From the NCBI GenBank assembly GCA_017512725.1, contig JAFWEW010000025.1:1-48740 (forward strand): 48,740 bases of DNA, in the 5' to 3' direction. Position numbers and translations under genes: made by a program. Position 1 is the first letter of the stretch. Each line of letters starts with the position of its first letter. Positions 1 through 6,992 of this stretch are shown one piece after another. Under the pieces are notes generated by a model. The model ran no database searches. It was not told where the DNA came from and saw only the letters and a program-made list of their open reading frames with translations. Source of the DNA: Solobacterium sp. (GTDB taxonomy: Bacteria; Bacillota_I; Bacilli_A; Erysipelotrichales; Erysipelotrichaceae).

Positions 1-141
1 CCTCAAGTTCAATACCTATTGATAATCAACCGTACAGTTTTTGACTGTGCATTGTTCTTTTGCGCTCTTCTGCCTGTTCTTTTTTTCATTGACTTCTCAT
101 TTAAAAAAAAGCGCTCACCCATTTTTGGGTTTACGCCATTG

Positions 142-165
142 ACCGCGCGTCGCTGCGGTTTTTAT
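142..165 (+). terminator. Rho-independent terminator of a gene upstream of the window
   Basis: Arms ACCGC (142-146) and GCGGT (155-159) enclose an 8-base loop and run into TTTTTAT. It points rightward, so it would end a gene lying before the window. The first 141 bases hold no convincing reading frame; a small ACAGT/ACTGT hairpin (34-48) and an ACCCA/TGGGT hairpin (117-130) are the only other structures I see there. Confidence 0.5.
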
Positions 166-203
166 ATTGGATTCTTTACTGAAACCAGATAATTTTTGCC
201 GAA

Positions 204-225
204 GGTATTAATTGGTATTACCAAT
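204..225. promoter_or_regulatory. Phased GGTATTA repeats and a 15-bp palindrome (candidate operator)
   Basis: GGTATTA occurs at 204-210 and again at 214-220, exactly 10 bp apart. The second copy is the left half of a perfect odd palindrome, ATTGGTA-T-TACCAAT (211-225). A third GGTATTA lies at 320-326 next to the presumed transcription start of the gene at 350. Ribbon-helix-helix dimers typically bind short repeats about one helical turn apart, and the gene at 350 has an RHH-like region, so autoregulation is an inference. Confidence 0.4.
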
Positions 226-291
226 AGATTATTTCATTAAGTATTCAAATCGGCATCTAATCATATTTATATCAGATAAAATAACGCTATA

Positions 292-333
292 TGGATTTTT
301 GGTATATATCAGATATAATGGTATTAACAATAC
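292..333 (+). promoter_or_regulatory. Promoter of the 350-979 gene, with inverted repeat over its start
   Basis: A perfect -10 box TATAAT lies at 314-319 with a weak -35 (TGGATT, 292-297). The inverted repeat GTATT-AAC-AATAC (321-333) falls on the expected start point. An 11-bp direct repeat (TATATCAGATA at 268-278 and 305-315) also overlaps this promoter. Confidence 0.5.
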
Positions 334-349
334 TGGCAGAGGGATTATT

Positions 350-979
350 ATGAATGATAATAAGCAAAATTCAGAAAACACGCGTGCAGAGAATACCGCA
401 GTCCGTCCGGCAGCAGAAGACGGGAAAAAGAAGATCATTTCCATGGCGATGAAAGTGGATGAGGGGATCGCAAATGAATTCCGGAAAATGGCAAAGGAAA
501 CCGGAATGGAACAGGGGAATCTTCTCAACGCAATGATCGAAAATTACCGGCTGAATGAAGACCGGATACTTTACAAAGAACATGCGGATGATATTCAGCT
601 GATGCGGGACCTTACCGCAACCATTAATTACAAATACCTTGCGCTGATTGCGCAGAACAAGGTTGAGGCAGAACGGATCCGTGCCAAGGATGCGAAGCGG
701 ATCGAAAAACTGGAGAAGGATAAACAGAATCTTCTCGAGGATCGGGAGAACTGGAAAGGTTCCGTAGAGCGGAACACCCAGCTGGAACATGAAGTAATTG
801 AACTGAAGGATCAGATCCGGAAGCTGGAAACCATGATCGATCAGCTGACCACGTCGCATAAGAATGAAATCGACGCATTGAATAATAAGCATAATGCTGC
901 CATGACCGCCATGGCCCAGGAATATGCGCAGAAATATATGAAGTTTGTTGAAGATACGACATCCGGAAAAACGAAATGA
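350..979 (+). CDS. Ribbon-helix-helix-like coiled-coil protein, function unknown
   Basis: I do not recognise this 209-residue protein as a named family. After a polar N-terminus, residues about 29-68 (starting IISMAMKVDEGIANEF) have the beta-helix-helix pattern of a ribbon-helix-helix DNA-binding fold. Residues about 100-190 are a charged coiled coil rich in K, E and Q. There is no signal peptide or membrane segment, so it should be cytoplasmic. I chose the ATG at 350; the frame stays open back to 212, but that upstream part contains the promoter and palindromes. The gene has its own promoter and repeats at 204-225 and 321-333. It is followed 21 bp later by a short-chain dehydrogenase and probably shares its transcript. 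A plasmid-style KfrA-like or chromosome-organising role is possible but unproven. Confidence 0.6.
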   Translation: MNDNKQNSENTRAENTAVRPAAEDGKKKIISMAMKVDEGIANEFRKMAKETGMEQGNLLNAMIENYRLNEDRILYKEHADDIQLMRDLTATINYKYLALIAQNKVEAERIRAKDAKRIEKLEKDKQNLLEDRENWKGSVERNTQLEHEVIELKDQIRKLETMIDQLTTSHKNEIDALNNKHNAAMTAMAQEYAQKYMKFVEDTTSGKTK

Positions 980-1000
980 GCGTAAAGGTAACGGAACGTT

Positions 1001-1714
1001 ATGGATGCATTTAAAGGAAAAGTTGCGGTTGTCACCGGCGGGGCACACGGGATAGGAAAGGCGGTCGCAGATGCCTTTGCGAAGGAAGGTGCTGCAATCT
1101 ATGTAATTGACCGGGAACCGGGTGACTGGTTTGTCGGGGATATCTCAGATCCGAACTTACTGGAGAAATTCTCCAGATACGTTATTCAGGAACAGGGAAG
1201 GGTTGATTATCTGATTAATAATGCGAAACCTCCGATGATCGGAATCGATGAATGCTCCTGGGATGCGTTTGTACAGGCGTTGAATATTGGAGTGACAGCA
1301 CCGTTTTATCTGACAAAACTGTTTGTACCTTATTTTGGCAAAGGCGCATCCGTAATCAATATCTCATCGTCAAGAGACCGCATGAGTCAGCCGCAGACGG
1401 AAAGCTATACCGCCGCAAAAGGCGGGATAGCTGCTCTGACCCACGCCTTTGCCATCAGTCTTGCCGGCCGCGTCAGAGTCAACAGCATTTCTCCGGGGTG
1501 GATCGATACTACTGAAAGTACGTTTACTGGCCCGGATATTCTTCAGCATCCATCCGGAAGAGTCGGGAAACCGGAAGATATCGCAGAAATGGTCTTGTTC
1601 CTGTGCTCGGAAAAAGCAGGATTCATTACTGGTGAAAATATCTGTATTGATGGCGGAATGACAAAACAGATGATTTATCATGGCGACCATGGATGGGATT
1701 ATTCTGCTGATTAA
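1001..1714 (+). CDS. SDR-family NAD(P)-dependent oxidoreductase
   Basis: This is a classical short-chain dehydrogenase/reductase of 237 residues, normal for the family. Residues 12-19 form the nucleotide-binding TGGAHGIG loop, NNAK (about 73-76) replaces the usual NNAG, and the catalytic Ser (NISSS) and YTAAK follow. VNSISPGWIDT and a C-terminal ENICIDGGM motif are typical of the FabG-like branch. The enzyme should reduce or oxidise a carbonyl or alcohol with NAD(P)H in the cytoplasm; the substrate cannot be read from sequence. The last 15 residues (YHGDHGWDYSAD end) are an unusual acidic/aromatic extension. It lies 21 bp downstream of the coiled-coil gene, probably cotranscribed. No clear terminator follows it. 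The NNAK change could affect activity slightly but does not remove the catalytic Tyr/Lys. Confidence 0.85.
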   Translation: MDAFKGKVAVVTGGAHGIGKAVADAFAKEGAAIYVIDREPGDWFVGDISDPNLLEKFSRYVIQEQGRVDYLINNAKPPMIGIDECSWDAFVQALNIGVTAPFYLTKLFVPYFGKGASVINISSSRDRMSQPQTESYTAAKGGIAALTHAFAISLAGRVRVNSISPGWIDTTESTFTGPDILQHPSGRVGKPEDIAEMVLFLCSEKAGFITGENICIDGGMTKQMIYHGDHGWDYSAD

Positions 1715-1747
1715 TATTAAATAAGATAAGAAAAATAAACGAATCAC

Positions 1748-1776
1748 TTGATGCATGATCCGGTCTATGGTATATT
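1748..1776 (+). promoter_or_regulatory. rpsO promoter
   Basis: TTGATG (1748-1753), a 17-bp spacer and TATATT (1771-1776) form a good vegetative promoter. It gives a leader of about 75 nt before rpsO. Confidence 0.6.
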
Positions 1777-1783
1777 ATATAAG

Positions 1784-1858
1784 CTTTTGAGCTGGGATGT
1801 TCGCGTCTCCTGCGGCAGGCTCGGCACAAAAGGACTGTTAGAGAAAAGGAGAAATAAC
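1784..1858 (+). promoter_or_regulatory. Structured rpsO 5' leader, possible S15 autoregulatory site
   Basis: The leader contains self-complementary segments: GAGC near 1789 pairs with GCTC near 1819, enclosing a CCTGC/GCAGG stem, followed by the ribosome site AAAGGAGA. S15 represses its own mRNA through leader structures in several bacteria, so this is the expected place for such control. The exact fold here is my inference. Confidence 0.3.
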
Positions 1859-2125
1859 ATGCTCGAAAAAGAGGCAAAGGAACGCATCATCAAAGAGTTT
1901 GGCCGTAAGGAAGGCGATACCGGTTCGGTAGAAGTTCAGGTCGCAATGCTGACAGAACAGATCAACCGTCTGACGGTTCACATGAAGGCCAACAAGAAGG
2001 ACTACAGCTCCAACCGTGGTCTTCTGAAGATGGTAGGCCGCAGAAAGAACCTGATGGAATACCTCAAGAAAAATGATGTTAACCGTTACAGAGATCTCGT
2101 AAAGAAACTCGGTCTCAGAAAGTAA
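1859..2125 (+). CDS. rpsO: 30S ribosomal protein S15
   Basis: S15 binds the central domain of 16S rRNA early in small-subunit assembly. The 88-residue product matches the family length exactly and has its hallmarks: [17 protein letters not shown] near the N-terminus, the H[11 protein letters not shown] segment and a C-terminal [11 protein letters not shown]. The start at 1859 is fixed by AAAGGAGA seven bases upstream and by the family's N-terminus; the frame is open further upstream, but that is the leader RNA. It has its own promoter (1748-1776) and a strong terminator right after. In many bacteria rpsO is directly followed by pnp; here pnp is 4.9 kb away with a permease and desulfoferrodoxin in between. 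Confidence 0.97.
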   Translation: MLEKEAKERIIKEFGRKEGDTGSVEVQVAMLTEQINRLTVHMKANKKDYSSNRGLLKMVGRRKNLMEYLKKNDVNRYRDLVKKLGLRK

Positions 2126-2138
2126 TCGGAACCTTGGA

Positions 2139-2163
2139 AAGCAGGCAAAACCTGCTTTTTTTT
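2139..2163 (+). terminator. rpsO terminator
   Basis: AAGCAGG (2139-2145), loop CAAAA and CCTGCTT (2151-2157) lead into a run of T to 2163. This is a textbook intrinsic terminator 13 bp after the rpsO stop. Confidence 0.9.
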
Positions 2164-2177
2164 ATTGTTTTCGATGG

Positions 2178-2216
2178 TTTGTGTCCCAATCATCTCTGTA
2201 TTTGTGTCCCAATCAT
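2178..2216. repeat. Two perfect 16-bp direct repeats upstream of the permease gene
   Basis: TTTGTGTCCCAATCAT is found at 2178-2193 and again at 2201-2216, a period of 23 bp. The pair lies just upstream of the TATAAT at 2230-2235 that should drive the permease. It is either a regulator binding site or the eroded end of a mobile element; no transposase is present. Confidence 0.8.
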
Positions 2217-2229
2217 GTCGTTTGCTAAA

Positions 2230-2235
2230 TATAAT
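2230..2235 (+). promoter_or_regulatory. -10 box of the permease gene
   Basis: A perfect TATAAT with no good -35 at the right spacing; the direct repeat occupies that region, which suggests activator-dependent or operator-controlled transcription. Only about 9 bases of leader would precede the ATG at 2251. Confidence 0.45.
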
Positions 2236-2250
2236 TAAAAATTACTTAGA

Positions 2251-5200
2251 ATGAAAACGCTTTTAAAAAATGCCAATCGTCTAATTCTTAAAACACGCGG
2301 TAGATTTCTTTCTCTTATCGCGATTGTTGCTTTGGGAACGGCTTTTTTCATTGGCATTTCTGCAGTTTCATCGGTCATGGCAGCTTCTGTCAAAGAATAC
2401 GATGACAAGATGAACCTGAAAGACATCACAATCTACTCCAATTACGGGTTTGATGACGATGATGTTGCGGCGTTGAACAAAATGGATTCCGTTGCGCTGG
2501 CAGAAGGGGCAAAATTTACAGATGTTCTGGCCAGTGACAACGAGGACAATTGTGTGACCCGTATTCATTCCTATTCTCCGGATGCACAAATCAATAAATT
2601 TGTGCTTTCGGAAGGACGTCTTCCGGAAAACAGTCATGAGGTACTGTCGGATAAAGGAAATACGATCCTTCCGGGTTTCCCGCTCGGGGCACAGATAAAA
2701 CTCTCGAGACCGGATAATGATCTGGAGGATATTCTATCGGTTGATACCGTAACCGTCGTCGGTATTATTGAAACACCGCTTTATCTTTCCGGCACAAGAG
2801 AACCAACCACGCTCTCCAATCAGGTGATGCGTACCTTTTTGTATATCCCAGAAGAAGCCTTTGTTCAAGACTTTTATACTGAAATCAATGTTCTGATTGA
2901 AGACGGCAAATCCTATGATGAGTTTTCGGAAGAATACCGTAACTATGCAGCTTCCATTAAGGAAGAAATCACTGTCCTTGCAGAGACACAGAAAGATTCC
3001 AGAAGAAACAAGATCGTCGATGAGGCGATGGAAGAATATAACAAAGGCCTGAAAGAGTATCAGGATGGTCTTGCGAAATATCATAAAGAAACCACCAACG
3101 CTGCCCAGAGGCTGAAGAGTGCAGAAAAAGAAATCGCAGACGGCTGGGCGAAAATCTTTGAAGGGGAAGCGCAGCTGGAAGATGCACAGCGACAGCTGGA
3201 TCAGGCGCGCATCGACTATACTGCCCAGATTGCGGATGGAAAGGCACAGCTGGCCGATGGGTATCGGCAGCTGGAAGAAGGCAAACAGGAGTTTGCAAAG
3301 AAGGAACAGGAATATCTTGGGATTCGCGGTCAGCTCTCTACGGCATTGACCGAACTGAACAAACCGATACTTGACCGGAATATGAAACTATCTGCACTGC
3401 TGTTCTGCCTGAGTGAGGAAGACCGTCAGTGTGTTTTGGAAGCGCTGAAGAAAATTGGAATCGACCTTGAAAGCATCACGGTTGAAATGGTTTCGAACTA
3501 TCTGAATTCGACCTACAGTGACGAAGCAATCGCTGTCATGAATGAACGAATCCAGCAGGTGATCAAGGACAGCGAATATATTGAGAAAATTCATGAGGAT
3601 GGGGTCAGCGAAGAAGATACCGAAGAATTCGTGGAAAAGCTCAAAGAAGCCGCGAAGATCGAAGAATCTGAAATGGACACAGAAACGGATACAGATGAAG
3701 AAGAGCTGATAGAATCCGAAGATGAAGACCTTGAAGAAGGGGTAGAGGAAGAAGAAAATCCAGACGAATCGAAGCCTGAAGAACCGGTGGAACAGGAAGA
3801 AATACCGCCTGCACCAATCGTTACAGAACCGGTAATTGTAGAACCGGTGGTCCCGGAACAGCAGATGGAAGAGGCATCTCAACCGGAAGTCCTGGAAGAC
3901 TTCGAACAGCCCCAGGAAGAAACCGCAGAAGTTCCTGTAGAAGAAGAACCGGCACCGATCGAAATGCCAGCTGAAAATGAAGCAGAAGAACAGATTGTAG
4001 AACAGGTCTTCCTGATGGACGAAGAAGGCACTGTTTTCACCGATGGCGCTTCGGATACAACCGATACCGGAGTTATTGAAAAGAAACACGGAATTGAGAC
4101 ATTTGGTGAACTCCGGGATGCGATGGGAGATTCAAATTATACGTTCTCAGAACTGACAAGGGTCTCGTTCTGGCCCCCGGGAAGAATAAATGTCGATACT
4201 GGCATAAATATAATAAATGACGAAGCACGTCTGCTTGGCCTTTCGGGATTTATTGTCGATCAGGCAATCAACTCACCGCTTTCCGATGAGATACATGTAG
4301 ATGCGCTTGCGGCAATCAATCCGCAGATCATGGAGCTGGTACAGCAGCTTGGCCTGCCTGCCGATGCGACGCTCGGACAGGTAAGAACTACGATTTCTTC
4401 GCGTATCAGCGAGATCGATTCCGGCCTTGCTTCTGGCAGGGCACAGCTGAGTGAAGCAGAAGCTTATCTGCATCAGATGGAACAACAGCTGGCCGAGGCG
4501 GAAGAAGAGCTGAACCGGAAGCTTACCGAAGGGCAGGCAGAGATCGATAACGGCTGGGCCGAAATCGCTTTGAACCGGAATAAGTTATATAACTCAGCCC
4601 ATGCGCTGGCAGCCGGAAAGGCACAGTTTGAAGCAGAAAAGAAAGAAGCCTGGGACAAACTGACGGATGCGAAAGAACAGCTGGATAACGCAAAGGAAGA
4701 AATTGACGGACTGGAAGAAGCGGAATGGACGATTCTTGACCGTTCGCAACATTTTGCCTCGGAATCCTATCGGCAGACGATCCTTCAGATGAAGGCGATC
4801 TCCCGCGTTTTCCCGGTATTCTTTATCGCAGTTGCAGCGCTTGTGTGTCTGACGACAATGACGAGAATGGTCAATGAAGAACGCGGACAGATCGGTATCT
4901 TCCGCGCCCTTGGCTTCCATACCGGTCAGTGTTCATTCACTTATCTGTATTATGCAGGACTGGCGTCAATCATCGGCTCTCTGATTGGATCTGTGGGCGG
5001 ACTTGCCGTATTCCCGTCGATCATCTACAACACTTGGAGGATGTTGTATATATTGCCGAAGATGAAGCTGGAGATTCCATGGGATTACGTATTCGGCTCG
5101 CTGATCGTATTCTTCCTGTTGATGGAAGCTGTGACCGCCTATGTACTGTATGGAGACATGAAAGAGGCACCCGCAGCAGTTCTGAGGCCTAAGCCGCCGA

Positions 5201-6399
5201 AGTTGGGTACCGACATTCTGCTGGAGAAGATCACCTTCATTTGGAATCGTCTTTCCTTCTCCTGGAAAGTCACAATTCGAAATCTGATGCGTTACAAGAG
5301 GAGATTCGTAATGACCGTTATCGGTGTTGCGGGCTGCTCTGCTTTACTCGTGACCGGATTTGGCATTTCTGACTCGATTAACGCAATTCTCGATGTGCAA
5401 TTCAAAGATATCAGCAATACCAGCGGATATATCTATCTTTCCTCTGATGCCTGTGAACCGGCAAAGCGAAAAGAAGTCATTCGGAAAATCAAACAGCTAA
5501 ACGACACAAAAGAGGTATACAGCTCACTGACCTATAACGGGAAAGTGCTTAATTCCGCGGGATATGATGAAGTTGCATATGTAGAAATATATAAGAATGA
5601 TGAGGCACTCAAAAAAGTCTATAACGTCCGGGAGCGAACGTCACAGAAACCGCTGTATCTCAAAACGGGTGAGGTCATTGTGTCGGAAAAGATGGCCGAG
5701 AACCTGGGACTTCATGTCGGAGACACCATTCAGGTAGAGAGCTACAGCGGAACACTGAAAGAAGTCCCGATCAGCGGCATTATGGAGATGTATGTCTATC
5801 ACTATGTCCTGATGGATTCGGAGACGTATCGGGATCTGTATGGGAATCTGCCAAGCGACAATACCCTGTACCCGGTACTGAAAGACGACGTGAAGATCAG
5901 TCCGGATTATATCAGCCGTGTTGCGGAGATCGACGGGGTGGAGTCGGTTACGTTCAATGAATCGGTCGAAAACAACTTCAATCAGATGATCACCGGCATT
6001 AACGGAGTTGTGCTTGTTTTGATCCTGTCTTCCATGGCACTTGCTTTCGTCGTGCTCGGAAACCTTACGAATGTCAATATTTCGGAGCGTCTGAGGGAGA
6101 TTGCGACATTAAAAGTTCTCGGATTCCGGCAGAAGGAAGTCCAGAACTATATCTATAAAGAAAATAACGTACTAGTAGCGGCAGGGGCTGCCGTGGGTCT
6201 GCCGATGGGAATGGTCCTGCACCGATATGTCATGCAGGAAGTGGAACTGACCAACGTCATGTTCGGCCGGTCGGAGCGGGCAGAGACATTTGTCTATGCC
6301 TTTGTACTGACTGTACTCTTCGGTCTGCTGGTCAATTTCTTCATGCGCCGGAAACTGGATAAGATCCTGATGGTGGAATCGCTTAAGAGCGTTGAATAA
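2251..6399 (+). CDS. Giant FtsX/MacB-type ABC transporter permease with acidic extracellular insert
   Basis: The 1382-residue product has the layout of a double FtsX-like permease. One N-terminal membrane segment (about 18-45) is followed by a long extracytoplasmic region. Three membrane helices form the first FtsX domain (about 853-970, with the signature NEERGQIGIFRALGF). A further membrane segment (1019-1040), a second extracytoplasmic domain and a C-terminal FtsX domain (1250-1375, REIATLKVLGFR) follow. The extracytoplasmic region has two coiled-coil arms (about 250-355 and 715-825, with repeated QL-x-x-G patterns). Between them is a 360-residue insert whose core (about 450-595) is extremely rich in Glu, Asp, Pro and Val. 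Such permeases need a separate ATPase, and none is encoded nearby. No Shine-Dalgarno sequence precedes the ATG. Cargo is unknown; lipid, peptide or cell-wall enzyme control are possibilities. Confidence 0.85.
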   Translation: MKTLLKNANRLILKTRGRFLSLIAIVALGTAFFIGISAVSSVMAASVKEYDDKMNLKDITIYSNYGFDDDDVAALNKMDSVALAEGAKFTDVLASDNEDNCVTRIHSYSPDAQINKFVLSEGRLPENSHEVLSDKGNTILPGFPLGAQIKLSRPDNDLEDILSVDTVTVVGIIETPLYLSGTREPTTLSNQVMRTFLYIPEEAFVQDFYTEINVLIEDGKSYDEFSEEYRNYAASIKEEITVLAETQKDSRRNKIVDEAMEEYNKGLKEYQDGLAKYHKETTNAAQRLKSAEKEIADGWAKIFEGEAQLEDAQRQLDQARIDYTAQIADGKAQLADGYRQLEEGKQEFAKKEQEYLGIRGQLSTALTELNKPILDRNMKLSALLFCLSEEDRQCVLEALKKIGIDLESITVEMVSNYLNSTYSDEAIAVMNERIQQVIKDSEYIEKIHEDGVSEEDTEEFVEKLKEAAKIEESEMDTETDTDEEELIESEDEDLEEGVEEEENPDESKPEEPVEQEEIPPAPIVTEPVIVEPVVPEQQMEEASQPEVLEDFEQPQEETAEVPVEEEPAPIEMPAENEAEEQIVEQVFLMDEEGTVFTDGASDTTDTGVIEKKHGIETFGELRDAMGDSNYTFSELTRVSFWPPGRINVDTGINIINDEARLLGLSGFIVDQAINSPLSDEIHVDALAAINPQIMELVQQLGLPADATLGQVRTTISSRISEIDSGLASGRAQLSEAEAYLHQMEQQLAEAEEELNRKLTEGQAEIDNGWAEIALNRNKLYNSAHALAAGKAQFEAEKKEAWDKLTDAKEQLDNAKEEIDGLEEAEWTILDRSQHFASESYRQTILQMKAISRVFPVFFIAVAALVCLTTMTRMVNEERGQIGIFRALGFHTGQCSFTYLYYAGLASIIGSLIGSVGGLAVFPSIIYNTWRMLYILPKMKLEIPWDYVFGSLIVFFLLMEAVTAYVLYGDMKEAPAAVLRPKPPKLGTDILLEKITFIWNRLSFSWKVTIRNLMRYKRRFVMTVIGVAGCSALLVTGFGISDSINAILDVQFKDISNTSGYIYLSSDACEPAKRKEVIRKIKQLNDTKEVYSSLTYNGKVLNSAGYDEVAYVEIYKNDEALKKVYNVRERTSQKPLYLKTGEVIVSEKMAENLGLHVGDTIQVESYSGTLKEVPISGIMEMYVYHYVLMDSETYRDLYGNLPSDNTLYPVLKDDVKISPDYISRVAEIDGVESVTFNESVENNFNQMITGINGVVLVLILSSMALAFVVLGNLTNVNISERLREIATLKVLGFRQKEVQNYIYKENNVLVAAGAAVGLPMGMVLHRYVMQEVELTNVMFGRSERAETFVYAFVLTVLFGLLVNFFMRRKLDKILMVESLKSVE

Positions 6400-6486
6400 G
6401 CAAAACGCATTTTACCCGTGTTGGGCATTGCAATTGCACCAATGGTAATAATCCATCATAATAAAATCAACAGGAGGATTCTGATC

Positions 6487-6861
6487 ATGGAATTCAAGGT
6501 TTATCGCTGCAACAAGTGCAAGAAAATGGTGATTGAAGTACAGGGAAGCGGCTGCCCGACAATGTGCTGCGGAGAGGAAATGGTCCTGCTCAAGGCTAAT
6601 ACAACCGACGGTGCTGCCGAGAAACATGTTCCGGAAGTAACCGTTGACGGTCAGAAGGTCATTGTCAACATCGGCTCCGTGGATCATCCAATGCTTGAAG
6701 AGCACTACATCATGTTTGTCGTTCTCGAGACAGCTTCCGGCATCCAGGTGAAGTACCTGAAACCAGGTGAAGCACCGCACGCTGAATTCATCACAGAAGA
6801 GGCTCCGGCTGCGGTATACGAATACTGCAATCTGCACGGTCTCTGGAAAACAGAACTGTAA
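6487..6861 (+). CDS. dfx: Desulfoferrodoxin (superoxide reductase)
   Basis: This small cytoplasmic iron protein reduces superoxide to hydrogen peroxide without making oxygen, a typical defence of anaerobes. The 124 residues contain both metal sites. Cys8, Cys11, Cys27 and Cys28 form the desulforedoxin-type centre. His47 (in EKHVPE), His67, His73, Cys114 and His117 (YCNLHGLW) form the catalytic Fe(His)4Cys centre, with the conserved Glu46-Lys pair before His47. The start at 6487 is set by AGGAGG nine bases upstream and by family length. A 10-bp palindrome TGCAATTGCA (6429-6438) lies in the upstream region and could be a regulator site. A strong terminator follows, so it is probably its own unit or the end of the permease transcript. 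Confidence 0.96.
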   Translation: MEFKVYRCNKCKKMVIEVQGSGCPTMCCGEEMVLLKANTTDGAAEKHVPEVTVDGQKVIVNIGSVDHPMLEEHYIMFVVLETASGIQVKYLKPGEAPHAEFITEEAPAAVYEYCNLHGLWKTEL

Positions 6862-6873
6862 TGCAGAACATTG

Positions 6874-6906
6874 ACATTCCGGCATGACCTGCCGGGATGT
6901 TTTTTT
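6874..6906 (+). terminator. dfx terminator
   Basis: An 11-bp stem, 6874-6884 against 6890-6900 with one G-U pair, loop TGACC, then a run of seven T. Very strong intrinsic terminator. Confidence 0.93.
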
Positions 6907-6917
6907 ATGCATCCTTA

Positions 6918-6945
6918 TTGCATTACGATGCCCCTGTGTTACAAT
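6918..6945 (+). promoter_or_regulatory. pnp promoter (extended -10)
   Basis: TTGCAT (6918-6923), 16-bp spacer and TACAAT (6940-6945), preceded by an extended -10 TGT. pnp therefore has its own promoter in addition to any readthrough from upstream. Confidence 0.7.
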
Positions 6946-6992
6946 AGGCAAGGTTTAATTTAAAGAGGATATATTAGAGTAGGTTAGAAAAA

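Noticed and set aside
2178-2216. Insertion-sequence end
   Set aside because: Only the direct repeat is seen; there is no transposase fragment, no matching opposite end near 6400-6990 and no target duplication I can find, so I list it only as a repeat.
3388-4089. Minus-strand frame rich in Phe and Arg opposite the permease insert
   Set aside because: The Phe/Arg richness is the mirror of the Glu-rich plus-strand codons (GAA read as TTC), not a membrane protein.
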